The notes: a model not told the origin generated them from the letters alone. DNA of 22,354 bases from Clostridium sp. CAG:524 (GCA_000434555.1 FR880103.1:30140-52493); one strand, 5' to 3'. Positions 15,276-22,168 are shown, numbered from the stretch's first letter. Program-made: numbers and translations.

Positions 15276-15972
15276 TATTAAAAAAATAAGTAAAAAATAT
15301 AATAACAAATATGTATTTAGAAATATAAGTTTTGATATAAATGATAATGAGAAACTATTAATCATTGGTCCATCAGGATGTGGAAAAACAACACTAATAA
15401 GATGTTTAAATGGACTTAATAAGATAGATTCAGGAAATATATTTTTAAATGGTGTTAAAATTAGTAATATTGATGATGTAGCATTAAAAAGTAAAGTAGG
15501 AATGGTATTTCAAAATTATAATTTATTTCCACATTTATCAGTAAGAGAAAATGTATCTCTTGCACCTAAATTGCTTAAGATGGGTAATGACAGGGAAATA
15601 GATGATTTAGTAAAAAGATTATTAAGTGAAGTAAATATTATAAATAAAATAGATTCTTATCCTTCTAAATTAAGTGGTGGAGAAAAACAAAGAGTAGCAA
15701 TAGCAAGAACACTTGCAACTAAGCCAGAAGTAATATTGCTAGACGAACCAACATCAGCTCTTGATCCAGCAACTATTAATGATTTTATTTCATTATTAAA
15801 TGAACTTTCTAAAACAACAACTATAGTAGTAGTATCACATGAAATGGATTTAATAAAATCATTTGCTGATAAAGTATTATTTTTAAAAGATGGAAGTATT
15901 TTAGAATATGGTACTCCTGATGATATACTTAATAGTAAGAATCCAATTGTACGTGAATTTCTAGGAAAATAG
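15268..15972 (+). CDS. Amino acid ABC transporter ATP-binding protein
   Basis: 234 residues, GlnQ/HisP type. Walker A is GPSGCGKTT at 34-42. The Q-loop is FQNYNLFPHLSVREN, the signature is LSGGE at 135-139, Walker B ends at D159 with catalytic E160 (ILLDEPTSALDP), and the switch His is H191 (VVVSHEMD). All catalytic residues are present. It powers import through the permease encoded just upstream and is the last gene of the operon, followed at once by the terminator at 15973. Confidence 0.93.
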   Translation: MISIKKISKKYNNKYVFRNISFDINDNEKLLIIGPSGCGKTTLIRCLNGLNKIDSGNIFLNGVKISNIDDVALKSKVGMVFQNYNLFPHLSVRENVSLAPKLLKMGNDREIDDLVKRLLSEVNIINKIDSYPSKLSGGEKQRVAIARTLATKPEVILLDEPTSALDPATINDFISLLNELSKTTTIVVVSHEMDLIKSFADKVLFLKDGSILEYGTPDDILNSKNPIVREFLGK

Positions 15973-16006
15973 GTAAATATTTTTTAAAAATGTTTACTTT
16001 TTTATT
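15973..16006 (+). terminator. Terminator of the ABC importer operon
   Basis: GTAAATATTTTT (15973-15984) pairs with AAAAATGTTTAC (15986-15997) with one G-T pair and a tight A/T-rich top, followed by TTTTTT. It starts directly after the ATPase stop. Confidence 0.75.
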
Positions 16007-16021
16007 TGTTATAGTTATAAT
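15993..16021 (+). promoter_or_regulatory. Promoter of the ornithine carbamoyltransferase gene
   Basis: TTTACT (15993-15998) and TATAAT (16016-16021) are 17 bp apart. The -35 box overlaps the terminator stem of the preceding operon. The predicted start is near 16028. I saw no clear ARG box, though the AT-rich tract would make one hard to recognise. Confidence 0.5.
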
Positions 16022-16054
16022 TGTTGTAGAAAGTATATAAGATTGAAAGGAGAA

Positions 16055-16072
16055 ATATATATATATATATAT
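16055..16072 (+). repeat. AT dinucleotide repeat between ribosome site and start codon
   Basis: Eight AT units (16055-16070) run straight into the ATG at 16071, so nine in all. The ribosome site AAAGGAG ends at 16052, giving an 18-base spacer instead of the usual 5-10. No other start codon lies in between. The tract can pair with itself or gain and lose units by slippage. Confidence 0.85.
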
Positions 16073-17063
16073 GGTAGATTTAAGAAAGAAAAGTTTTTTA
16101 AAATTATTAGATTTTACAGAGGAGGAAATACGTTATTTACTTGATTTAGCAAAGAATTTCAAGGCAAAGAAGCATAATCATGAAACACATGAATATCTAA
16201 AAGGTAAAAATGTTGCCTTAATATTCGAAAAGACTTCTACAAGAACTAGATGTTCATTTGAAGTTGCTGCTTATGATTTAGGTATGCATACAACATATTT
16301 AGATCCAACTGGTAGTCAACTTGGTAAAAAGGAAAGTGTTGCTGATACTGCAAAAGTACTTGGTAGAATTTATGATGGTATTGAATTTAGAGGTTTCAAG
16401 CAAGAATCAGTTGATGATTTAGCAAAGTATTCAGGAGTTCCTGTATGGAATGGCCTTACTGATTTATTTCATCCAACACAAGCATTAGCTGACTTTATGA
16501 CTATGGAAGAACATTTTGGTCATTTAAAAGGACTTAAATTTGTTTTCATGGGAGACACTAGAAATAATTGCGCTAGAAGTTTAATGGTAATGAGTGCTAA
16601 AATGGGAGTTAACTTTGTAGCATGTGGACCTAAAGATTTATGGCCAGACATGGAACTTGTTAATACATGTACTGAAATTGCTAATAAGAATGGATGCACA
16701 ATAACACTTACTGATTCAGTAGAAGAAGGAGTTAAAAATGCAGATGTACTTTATACAGATGTATGGGTATCTATGGGAGAACCAGATGAAATATGGAAAT
16801 CAAGAATAGATTTATTACAAAAATATCAAGTTAATAAAGAAACAATGGCTATTGCAAATGAAAATGCTATATTCTTACATTGCTTACCATCATTCCACGA
16901 TTTAAATACAACAATAGGTAAAGATATAAATAAAAAATTTGGACTTACAGCTATGGAAGTAACAGATGATGTTTTCTTAAGTGAACAATCAAAAGTATTT
17001 GATGAAGCTGAAAATAGAATGCATACTATTAAGGCTGTAATGTACGCTACATTAAAAGAATAG
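16071..17063 (+). CDS. argF: Ornithine carbamoyltransferase
   Basis: 330 residues, normal length. Carbamoyl-phosphate is bound by STRTR (56-60, in FEKTSTRTRCSFEVAA) and HPTQ (134-137). The ornithine side has HCLPSFHD at 270-277 with the reactive Cys271 (the common form is HCLPAFHD). The enzyme links carbamoyl-phosphate and ornithine to citrulline. The sequence YLDPTGSQLGKKES with DTAKVLGRIYDGI resembles the catabolic ArcB type of the arginine deiminase route, in which the reaction runs towards ornithine and carbamoyl-phosphate, but arcA and arcC are not in the window, so the direction is open. The family resembles putrescine carbamoyltransferase, yet the HCLP-x-FHD loop favours ornithine. The start is unusual: the ribosome site is separated by an AT repeat. 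Confidence 0.92.
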   Translation: MVDLRKKSFLKLLDFTEEEIRYLLDLAKNFKAKKHNHETHEYLKGKNVALIFEKTSTRTRCSFEVAAYDLGMHTTYLDPTGSQLGKKESVADTAKVLGRIYDGIEFRGFKQESVDDLAKYSGVPVWNGLTDLFHPTQALADFMTMEEHFGHLKGLKFVFMGDTRNNCARSLMVMSAKMGVNFVACGPKDLWPDMELVNTCTEIANKNGCTITLTDSVEEGVKNADVLYTDVWVSMGEPDEIWKSRIDLLQKYQVNKETMAIANENAIFLHCLPSFHDLNTTIGKDINKKFGLTAMEVTDDVFLSEQSKVFDEAENRMHTIKAVMYATLKE

Positions 17064-17073
17064 AGGTATAAGA

Positions 17074-17802
17074 GTGAAGTCATTAAAGAAAATATTTATT
17101 ATAATTATTGTTTTATTAGTAGTTTTTAGTGGCGTTGTTTATATAGATTATTTTCTTGTAAAGACTAAGAATGCTTTTCCTAAAATTGCAATAAAAGAAG
17201 AACTAAATGATGAAACTACAGTTTATAAAGCAATATTATACAAAGTTTGGTATTGTAAAAATAATAAATCAATATCAATAGGTAATTATAGTGATAGAGA
17301 TGCTATATGTCCTAAAAAATATACTTATGAAAATGGATATTATAAAAATAATATGGGTATAGTAATATCAAAACATGATTTAGAATTGTTAATATCAAAT
17401 AGTATTTATACAAGCGAAATGATCGAAGATATTAATAGTGAAAATGATTTAAAAGATAAAGTATATGTTGCTTTAACATATGGAAAAACTAAGTATAAAA
17501 AAGTAGAAAAAGATAAAAGAGAAGGTATAACACTTGAATCTGGTGTTGAACTTGTAGTATTCCCAACATTTGAACAAAATGGAAACGAATATAACTGGGT
17601 ATATAATTATAATGTTGATAACTTTAAATGTATGAAAACAGAAAAAGATAAAACAAAAACTTTCTCAAAATATGAAAATAATACTTGTGGCAAAGAATAT
17701 CAACCATTACAATTTGATAGTAGATGGTGTTCATTATATAAAAATTCTACTTTAATATATAAAGATGATATAGAAAAATTATGTGAAAAGAAGGAAGCTT
17801 AA
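17074..17802 (+). CDS. Membrane-anchored protein with six outside cysteines, unknown
   Basis: 242 residues from GTG 17074, 6 bases after AGAGGT. One hydrophobic segment at about 7-28 (IFIIIIVLLVVFSGVVYIDY) is followed by a soluble outside part. Six cysteines are scattered there (in KVWYCK, AICPKK, FKCMK, NTCGKE, RWCSLY and EKLCEK), enough for disulfide bonds. I do not recognise the family; the segment TVYKAILYKVWYCK has the look of a repeated theme in low-GC Firmicute surface proteins. It starts 11 bases after argF, so the two are probably co-transcribed, and it ends at the terminator at 17789. No function is assigned. Confidence 0.75.
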   Translation: MKSLKKIFIIIIVLLVVFSGVVYIDYFLVKTKNAFPKIAIKEELNDETTVYKAILYKVWYCKNNKSISIGNYSDRDAICPKKYTYENGYYKNNMGIVISKHDLELLISNSIYTSEMIEDINSENDLKDKVYVALTYGKTKYKKVEKDKREGITLESGVELVVFPTFEQNGNEYNWVYNYNVDNFKCMKTEKDKTKTFSKYENNTCGKEYQPLQFDSRWCSLYKNSTLIYKDDIEKLCEKKEA

Positions 17803-17819
17803 ATGCTTTCTTTTATTTT
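17789..17819 (+). terminator. Terminator after the argF unit
   Basis: GGAAGC (17793-17798) pairs with GCTTTC (17805-17810) around TTAAAT, with outer A-T pairs extending the stem, followed by TTTTATTTT. The stop codon of the gene lies in the loop region. Confidence 0.65.
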
Positions 17820-17868
17820 AAATTTATAAAATATATTTTATATTTAGTGCATAATAGGTGAGGTTATA

Positions 17869-18016
17869 ATGAAAAAAATAATTATATATATATTTTTAAT
17901 TTTGATTTTATCATTTATAGTAATAAAAATATTTATAGGGAAATTATAGTATAAAAACAAATTTAAGTCATGAAAATATTGATTCGGATTTATATTTTAA
18001 ATTAAAAGTAATTTAG
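17869..18016 (+). pseudogene. Frameshifted small membrane-anchored protein
   Basis: A strong ribosome site (AGGTGAGG) precedes ATG 17869. The frame encodes a 26-residue hydrophobic peptide (MKKIIIYIFLILILSF, then IVIKIFIGKL) and stops at 17947. The frame one base over continues from the GGGAAA run as NYSIKTNLSHENIDSDLYFK and LKVI to a TAG at 18014. Removing one base at GGGAAA would make one protein of about 50 residues with an anchor and an outside tail, like the start of the protein at 17074. It is either a broken gene or a genuine 26-residue membrane peptide. The rest of the 17803-18102 gap holds only the tandem promoter elements. Confidence 0.45.
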
Positions 18017-18056
18017 CATAAGTATAATCTCTTTATTTCTAATGCTATAATTTATC

Positions 18057-18085
18057 TTGTGTTAGATTATTAGTCGTGCTATAAT
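18057..18085 (+). promoter_or_regulatory. Promoter of the cdsA-rseP unit
   Basis: TTGTGT (18057-18062), a 17-bp spacer ending in TGC (extended -10), and TATAAT (18080-18085). A second TGCTATAATT lies at 18043-18052, exactly 34 bp upstream, but without a good -35 box. Confidence 0.6.
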
Positions 18086-18102
18086 TATCATGGTGAAATG
18101 AT

Positions 18103-18891
18103 ATGAAAAAAAGAGTTATAAGTGCAATTATTGCATTAATTATTTGTATACCATTACTTATTATAGGTGGTTACCCATTTTATATTGGAGTTTCTATATT
18201 AAGTGCAATTGGATATTATGAAATTATTAATATACGTGAAAGAGAAAGAAAGGTACCATTAACTATTAAAATAATAGGCGTTATTACATATTTAATGATT
18301 GTTCTTAATAATGTGGTTAGTTCTATAATGTTTTACATAGACTATAAAGTACTTGCAATAACAGCATTTTTATTAATGCTACCAATTATATTCTTTGATA
18401 GAAAGAAATATAATGTTAATGATGCTTTATATTTAATAGGTACATCTATATTTTTAGGTATTTCATTTAATTTTTTAATGATATTTAGAAATATTGATAT
18501 ATATTATTTAGTTTATATTTTATTAATTACTATTATGACAGATACATTTGCACATTTCTTTGGAACTAAGATTGGTAAACATAAATTATGCCCAAGCGTA
18601 TCTCCTAATAAAACTATAGAAGGAGCTATTGGTGGAGGAATATTTGGTACATTCTTTGGTAGCGTTTTCTATTTAACAGTATTTAATGGAAATACATTTG
18701 TTATAATTTTAATTAGCTTATTATTATCAATAGTTGCTCAATGTGGAGACTTAGTATTCTCAGCTATTAAAAGAGAATATGATGTAAAAGATTTTGGAAA
18801 AATTATGCCAGGTCATGGTGGAGTACTAGATAGATTTGATAGTTTATTATTTTCTATACTATTATTTTCTATAATATTTTCATATCTTTAG
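18103..18891 (+). CDS. cdsA: Phosphatidate cytidylyltransferase
   Basis: 262 residues, a multi-helix membrane enzyme that makes CDP-diacylglycerol from phosphatidate and CTP for phospholipid synthesis. The family signature is present near the C-terminus: SAIKREYDVKDFGKIMPGHG, then GVLDRFDS, with the paired aspartates and PGHGG loop that bind metal and CTP. CPSVSPNKTIEGAIGG, the second conserved stretch, lies before it. The adjacent rseP gene, 8 bases downstream, is its common partner in Firmicutes. The usual upstream uppS is not next to it here; an unrelated broken frame is. Confidence 0.93.
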   Translation: MKKRVISAIIALIICIPLLIIGGYPFYIGVSILSAIGYYEIINIRERERKVPLTIKIIGVITYLMIVLNNVVSSIMFYIDYKVLAITAFLLMLPIIFFDRKKYNVNDALYLIGTSIFLGISFNFLMIFRNIDIYYLVYILLITIMTDTFAHFFGTKIGKHKLCPSVSPNKTIEGAIGGGIFGTFFGSVFYLTVFNGNTFVIILISLLLSIVAQCGDLVFSAIKREYDVKDFGKIMPGHGGVLDRFDSLLFSILLFSIIFSYL

Positions 18892-18899
18892 GAGGATAC

Positions 18900-19961
18900 A
18901 TGAATTTTATATTAACATTACTTATATTAATGATTATACTAGGTGTAATTATTACAATACATGAATTTGGACATTTTATTGCCGCTAAAAAGAATGGTGT
19001 TTATATTGATGAATTTTCAATTGGTATGGGTCCATTAGTCTTTACACATAAGCCTAAAAATAGTGAAACAACATATTCATTTAGATTATTACCTGTTGGT
19101 GGATTTGTTTCAATGGCAGAAAAAGAAGATCCAGAAAATAAAAAAATCAAGAAAAATAGAGTACTTGAAAATAAAAACTTTTGGGTACGTTTATTAGTAC
19201 TTTTAAATGGTATTATATTTAACTGTATACTTGCGATATTCTTATTCTTTATAAGTGGACTTATCTATGGTAAACCAGTAAACACTGCAAAAATAGCTAG
19301 AATAGAAGAAGGTAGTGCAGCTTATACTTCTGGACTTGAAGTAGGAGACACTATCATTAAAATAAATGGTAATAATATTGAATCATTAGATGATTTCTTA
19401 CTTGAAGCAGCAGCTAAAAAACTAAAAGACAATTACGTATTTACAGTTAAGAAGCAAGATGGTAGCACTAAAGACATTAACATTAAACCAGAAGTACACA
19501 CAGTAAATGAAGAAGAAGTACGTAAATATGGCATAGGATTTGATGGTACTACACATAAAAAGGGATTTATGAATGCTGTTAGTTATGCATTTGAAGGATT
19601 CTATTCAAATACCATTACAATTATCAAAATAGTAGGATCATTATTTACTGGAGATGTTAAATTAAAAAGTTTAAGCGGTCCAGTTGGAATATATACAATA
19701 ATTGATCAAGTAAAATCTCAAGGATTTGAAACATTATTATATTTAACAGCTTACTTAAGTATAAATGTAGCTATAATAAATTTAATACCAGTACCAGTTT
19801 TTGATGGTGGAAGAGTATTACTTTTAATAATAGAAAAGATAAGTAGAAAGAAAACTAATGAAAAATTAGAATACATACTAAACTTAGTTGGATTTGGACT
19901 AATGATATTATTGATGATTTATGTTACATTTAATGATATAATAAAATTTGTGGTGAAATAG
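18900..19961 (+). CDS. rseP: Site-2 intramembrane metalloprotease (RseP/RasP)
   Basis: 353 residues of the M50 family. Zinc is bound by HEFGH at 21-25 in the first membrane helix (Glu22 catalytic) and by the aspartate D302 in NLIPVPVFDGGR in a later helix (usual form NLLPIPALDGG). A PDZ domain lies between them at about residues 118-190 (IARIEEGSAAYTSGLEVGDT). RasP-type proteases finish the cleavage of membrane anti-sigma factors and remove leftover signal peptides. The RsgI-like anti-sigma at 7711 is a conceivable substrate, but that is inference. The start follows AGGAGG at 18892-18896 closely; the gene ends one base before the next. Confidence 0.93.
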   Translation: MNFILTLLILMIILGVIITIHEFGHFIAAKKNGVYIDEFSIGMGPLVFTHKPKNSETTYSFRLLPVGGFVSMAEKEDPENKKIKKNRVLENKNFWVRLLVLLNGIIFNCILAIFLFFISGLIYGKPVNTAKIARIEEGSAAYTSGLEVGDTIIKINGNNIESLDDFLLEAAAKKLKDNYVFTVKKQDGSTKDINIKPEVHTVNEEEVRKYGIGFDGTTHKKGFMNAVSYAFEGFYSNTITIIKIVGSLFTGDVKLKSLSGPVGIYTIIDQVKSQGFETLLYLTAYLSINVAIINLIPVPVFDGGRVLLLIIEKISRKKTNEKLEYILNLVGFGLMILLMIYVTFNDIIKFVVK

Positions 19962-19962
19962 T

Positions 19963-20334
19963 ATGGATAATAATTATTTAAATAATAAAGTAATTTTGAA
20001 ATATTGTCCTGATTACTATAGAATCATAAATGAAGAATTTAGTGAACTTGATACTATGAGTGATAAAGTAATTGAAATATACCAATCTTTTATATTTAGT
20101 ATAGATATTAATGTAAAAGAAGAATTAAAACTAATTACTCAATTAAATAAAGCAGTATGTCGATATTTTGATGATAGAGAGTTCAAAAAAATGCTTACAT
20201 TATCATTAATGGCATTAAGACTTCCTAAAAGTACCAAAGATGTTTTAGGAGCAATTGCTTGTGAGATAATTAAGCAATATAATAAGTATATGGAGGGATT
20301 TACAAGAAATCTTTATATTCCAAAATGGATATAA
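19963..20334 (+). CDS. Protein of unknown function, soluble
   Basis: 123 residues without a signal peptide or membrane segment. The sequence is mainly helical with acidic and basic residues mixed (ELDTMSDKVIEIYQSFIFS, LKLITQLNKAVCRYFDD) and ends with an aromatic tail (RNLYIPKWI). The start ATG is one base after the rseP stop, with the ribosome site GGTGA inside rseP. I do not recognise the family. It belongs to the cdsA-rseP transcript by spacing and precedes the HD-domain gene by 12 bases; a joint role of those two small cytoplasmic proteins is possible but unproved. Confidence 0.7.
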   Translation: MDNNYLNNKVILKYCPDYYRIINEEFSELDTMSDKVIEIYQSFIFSIDINVKEELKLITQLNKAVCRYFDDREFKKMLTLSLMALRLPKSTKDVLGAIACEIIKQYNKYMEGFTRNLYIPKWI

Positions 20335-20346
20335 GATAGAAGTATT

Positions 20347-20829
20347 ATGAATGAGAATAAGAAAATATATTACGATATATATAGTGAATTTTATAGTGTA
20401 AATAAATTCAGAGAGTTAAAAACAATAGTACATCATGGAGATAATAGACTTAATCATATAAATAGAGTTGCTAAAATGAGCTTTGCAATATCTAAAAGAT
20501 TAGGACTTGATTATATATCATGTACTAGAGGTGCTTTAATGCATGATTTCTTTACTACAGATGATGTAAGTAAGAATGATTATAGATATAAACAATTTCT
20601 TAATAAACATCCAGTAGAAGCACTTAATAATTCACTAAAATATTTTGATGTTAATGATTTAGAAGAAGATATCATATTATCACATATGTATCCAATTACT
20701 AGAAAGAAACCTAAATTTAAAGAATCTAAAATAGTTAGTATTTGTGATAAACTAGTTAGTTTTTATGAGTTCTTTAGATACGATGTTAGATATACAGCAT
20801 TCGTATTTATGATAAGATTATTACCATAA
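20347..20829 (+). CDS. HD-domain hydrolase
   Basis: 160 residues. The metal-binding pattern of the HD superfamily is visible: H37 in NRLNHINRVAKMSF, then H66-D67 in GALMHDFF, H113 in LSHMYPITRK and D134 in ICDKL. This arrangement (SHMYP with a nearby PKFKESKIV) matches a small family of HD hydrolases common in low-GC Firmicutes with no assigned substrate; phosphohydrolase action on a nucleotide or similar is what the fold generally does. The last gene of the cdsA unit by spacing. Its final codons and TAA lie inside the terminator hairpin. Confidence 0.82.
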   Translation: MNENKKIYYDIYSEFYSVNKFRELKTIVHHGDNRLNHINRVAKMSFAISKRLGLDYISCTRGALMHDFFTTDDVSKNDYRYKQFLNKHPVEALNNSLKYFDVNDLEEDIILSHMYPITRKKPKFKESKIVSICDKLVSFYEFFRYDVRYTAFVFMIRLLP

Positions 20830-20850
20830 TTTGTAATAATCTTTTATTTT
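20814..20850 (+). terminator. Terminator overlapping the HD gene stop
   Basis: AAGATTATTAC (20814-20824) pairs perfectly over 11 bp with GTAATAATCTT (20833-20843), with an 8-base loop containing the stop codon, then TTATTTTT. It ends the cdsA unit. Confidence 0.85.
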
Positions 20851-20861
20851 TGTGTTATAAT
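20831..20861 (+). promoter_or_regulatory. Promoter of tRNA-Arg
   Basis: TATAAT (20856-20861) with TGT before it (extended -10) lies 8 bases before the tRNA. The only -35 candidate is TTGTAA (20831-20836) at a long 19-bp spacing and inside the terminator stem, so the extended -10 probably does most of the work. Confidence 0.5.
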
Positions 20862-20869
20862 GTTGTTGT

Positions 20870-20946
<77 letters not shown>

Positions 20947-20960
20947 CTTTAGTAAATATT

Positions 20961-20990
20961 AAAAAGAATAAAGATTTATTCTTTTTTATT
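20961..20990 (+). terminator. Terminator after tRNA-Arg
   Basis: AAAGAATAAA (20963-20972) pairs with TTTATTCTTT (20975-20984) around a minimal GA top (opening to 4 or more bases), then TTTATTT. It lies 15 bases after the tRNA CCA. Confidence 0.75.
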
Positions 20991-21004
20991 TAAAGTTGTA
21001 TAGC

Positions 21005-21033
21005 TTTACAAAAATAATAAAATTTATTATAAT
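21005..21033 (+). promoter_or_regulatory. Promoter of the 100-residue protein gene
   Basis: TTTACA (21005-21010) and TATAAT (21028-21033) are 17 bp apart. The predicted start is near 21040, before AAAGGAGGAAGG. Confidence 0.7.
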
Positions 21034-21059
21034 ATCTTTTACTTAAAGGAGGAAGGTTT

Positions 21060-21362
21060 ATGAAATATGTTGAAACTAACGAGAAAGAAAGAGAAATATT
21101 AAATAAATGTTGTTCTGTAGAAGTAGTTAGTGAATCTGGAATTAGAGATGCTTTATTTTCTAGAATGATTATTAGATGTAGAAAACCTAATACATTTGCT
21201 ACTAATTTTAAAGAAACTTTGATTTATAGTTCTCTTGATCCTGATAGTGATAATTTATATTCTTGGGAATATGAAATTGTTACAATGTCTTTAGAAAATG
21301 TTAAAGTATTAAGACAAGAATTAGGTTTAGAAAAGGGACCTACTTTAGAGAAGAAATTCTAA
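21060..21362 (+). CDS. Small soluble protein of unknown function
   Basis: 100 residues with no signal peptide or membrane segment. It has two adjacent cysteines (NKCCSVEVV) and one in IIRCRKPN; the rest is a mix of helical ends (YVETNEKEREILNKCC; LENVKVLRQELGLEK) and a strand-rich middle (SRMIIRCRKPNTFA). I do not recognise the family. The gene has a good promoter and a near-perfect ribosome site (AAAGGAGGAAGG, 21046-21057). Its last 23 bases overlap the end of the convergent minus-strand gene. Confidence 0.75.
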   Translation: MKYVETNEKEREILNKCCSVEVVSESGIRDALFSRMIIRCRKPNTFATNFKETLIYSSLDPDSDNLYSWEYEIVTMSLENVKVLRQELGLEKGPTLEKKF

Positions 21363-21873
21363 TTATAGATAATACTAAGTCAATAGTAAAAACAATTGAT
21401 AATATAATTGTTATTTGATTTGGTATTTTTTTTATGCATTTTTTTAACTTTTTATGAATAAAAATAATTATTATACTTCCAATCATCCATATTAAAGATG
21501 ATTCTAATGATATAAATTTTCCATAATTAAATTTATAGTTACTATAATCCCAAAATGATGTATGAAATATTAATTCAATTAAATTACCTGTTATATATTC
21601 TAATAAAGTTAAAACTATCATTGATATGATTGACATAATAATTAATCTTTTGGTTTTATTATATTTTTTTAATTTTTTATAAATATATAATATTATCAAT
21701 ACTCCAATACCATATATTGGTGTCCATGGTCCATACATAAAACCACTACTAAATCTACCATCTTGTATAAAGTTAATAATACATTCATAGAAGAATCCTA
21801 GAATTGAATATGTTAAAAATATATTTATGTCATACATATTAATATTATGTATATTTTCTAGAGATTTATACAT
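21340..21873 (-). CDS. PF06541-type membrane protein (putative ABC-transporter type IV)
   Basis: 177 residues with about four to five membrane segments. The family pattern I recall is visible: FLTYSILGFFYECIIN in the first helix, GRFSSGFMYGPWTPIYGIGV after it, then LLEYITGNLIELIFHTSFWD with YSNYKFN, and LESSLIWMIGS. These are the YE, GPxxPIYG, EYxTG and FWDYS motifs of PF06541, annotated as a putative ABC transporter component but of unknown function. I take the outermost ATG; an inner ATG at residue 13 is possible, since neither has a clear ribosome site. Its end overlaps the convergent gene by 23 bases, so transcription of the two may interfere. Confidence 0.75.
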   Translation of the reverse strand: MYKSLENIHNINMYDINIFLTYSILGFFYECIINFIQDGRFSSGFMYGPWTPIYGIGVLIILYIYKKLKKYNKTKRLIIMSIISMIVLTLLEYITGNLIELIFHTSFWDYSNYKFNYGKFISLESSLIWMIGSIIIIFIHKKLKKCIKKIPNQITIILSIVFTIDLVLSIIRISSLK

Positions 21874-21874
21874 A

Positions 21875-21903
21875 TTGACATATTAATAAAATTATTTTAT
21901 AAT
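21875..21903 (+). promoter_or_regulatory. Consensus promoter of trpS
   Basis: TTGACA (21875-21880), 17 bp, TATAAT (21898-21903): a perfect match to the housekeeping consensus. Transcription should start near 21910, at the front edge of the T-box leader. Confidence 0.88.
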
Positions 21904-21910
21904 GTATTCG

Positions 21911-22149
21911 TAAAAACGGTGAATCAGAGAAGTAAGTGATTATGATATTTGTAGAGAGCAATTGTTTGGTGAAAAGTTGTAATTGATGATTACTGAATGG
22001 ACTGATGAGTGGCTACCAAAGTTATAGTAGGCTAGCACGGATGTGTCTATCCGTTAATAAAAGACCTTATATGATAGTATAAGTATTCACTATAATGGTG
22101 GCATAAATAAGATTATTAGTCTTATCCAGTAGTTGGATAGGGCTTTTTA
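21911..22149 (+). promoter_or_regulatory. Tryptophan T-box riboswitch
   Basis: Stem I: ATCAG (21923-21927) pairs with CTGAT (22002-22006) and AGTAA (21931-21935) with TTACT (21990-21994). Between them is the specifier loop GAATGGA with UGG at 21998-22000, the Trp codon. The top carries the conserved AGAGAG (21953-21958) and TGGTGAA (21967-21973). A hairpin ACGGAT/ATCCGT (22037-22054) ending CCGTTA is stem III. The antiterminator is TGG (22096-22098)/CCA (22126-22128) plus ATAAGA (22107-22112)/TCTTAT (22120-22125), with bulge UGGCAUAA (22099-22106). UGGC matches the GCCA end of tRNA-Trp. The bulge departs from the usual UGGNACC. Uncharged tRNA-Trp should favour antitermination and turn on trpS. 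Confidence 0.9.
22119..22149 (+). terminator. T-box-controlled terminator
   Basis: GTCTTATCC (22119-22127) pairs with GGATAGGGC (22135-22143), with two G-T pairs and a 7-base loop, followed by TTTTTA. Its left arm includes the sequence TCTTATCC needed for the antiterminator, so the two folds exclude each other. Confidence 0.9.
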
Positions 22150-22168
22150 TTTTGAAGGAGAGAAGATT

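Noticed and set aside
16055..16072. AT repeat as part of a CRISPR or larger repeat array
   Set aside because: It is a pure dinucleotide tract with no spacers or second copy in the window.
21391..21412. AACAATT/AATTGTT hairpin as terminator of the gene ending at 21362
   Set aside because: The T-run is about 15 bases further on, and the hairpin lies inside the coding region of the minus-strand gene.
22010..22012. The second TGG in the T-box leader as specifier codon
   Set aside because: It lies outside the specifier loop, beyond the basal helix; the TGG at 21998-22000 sits in the GAAxxxA loop.
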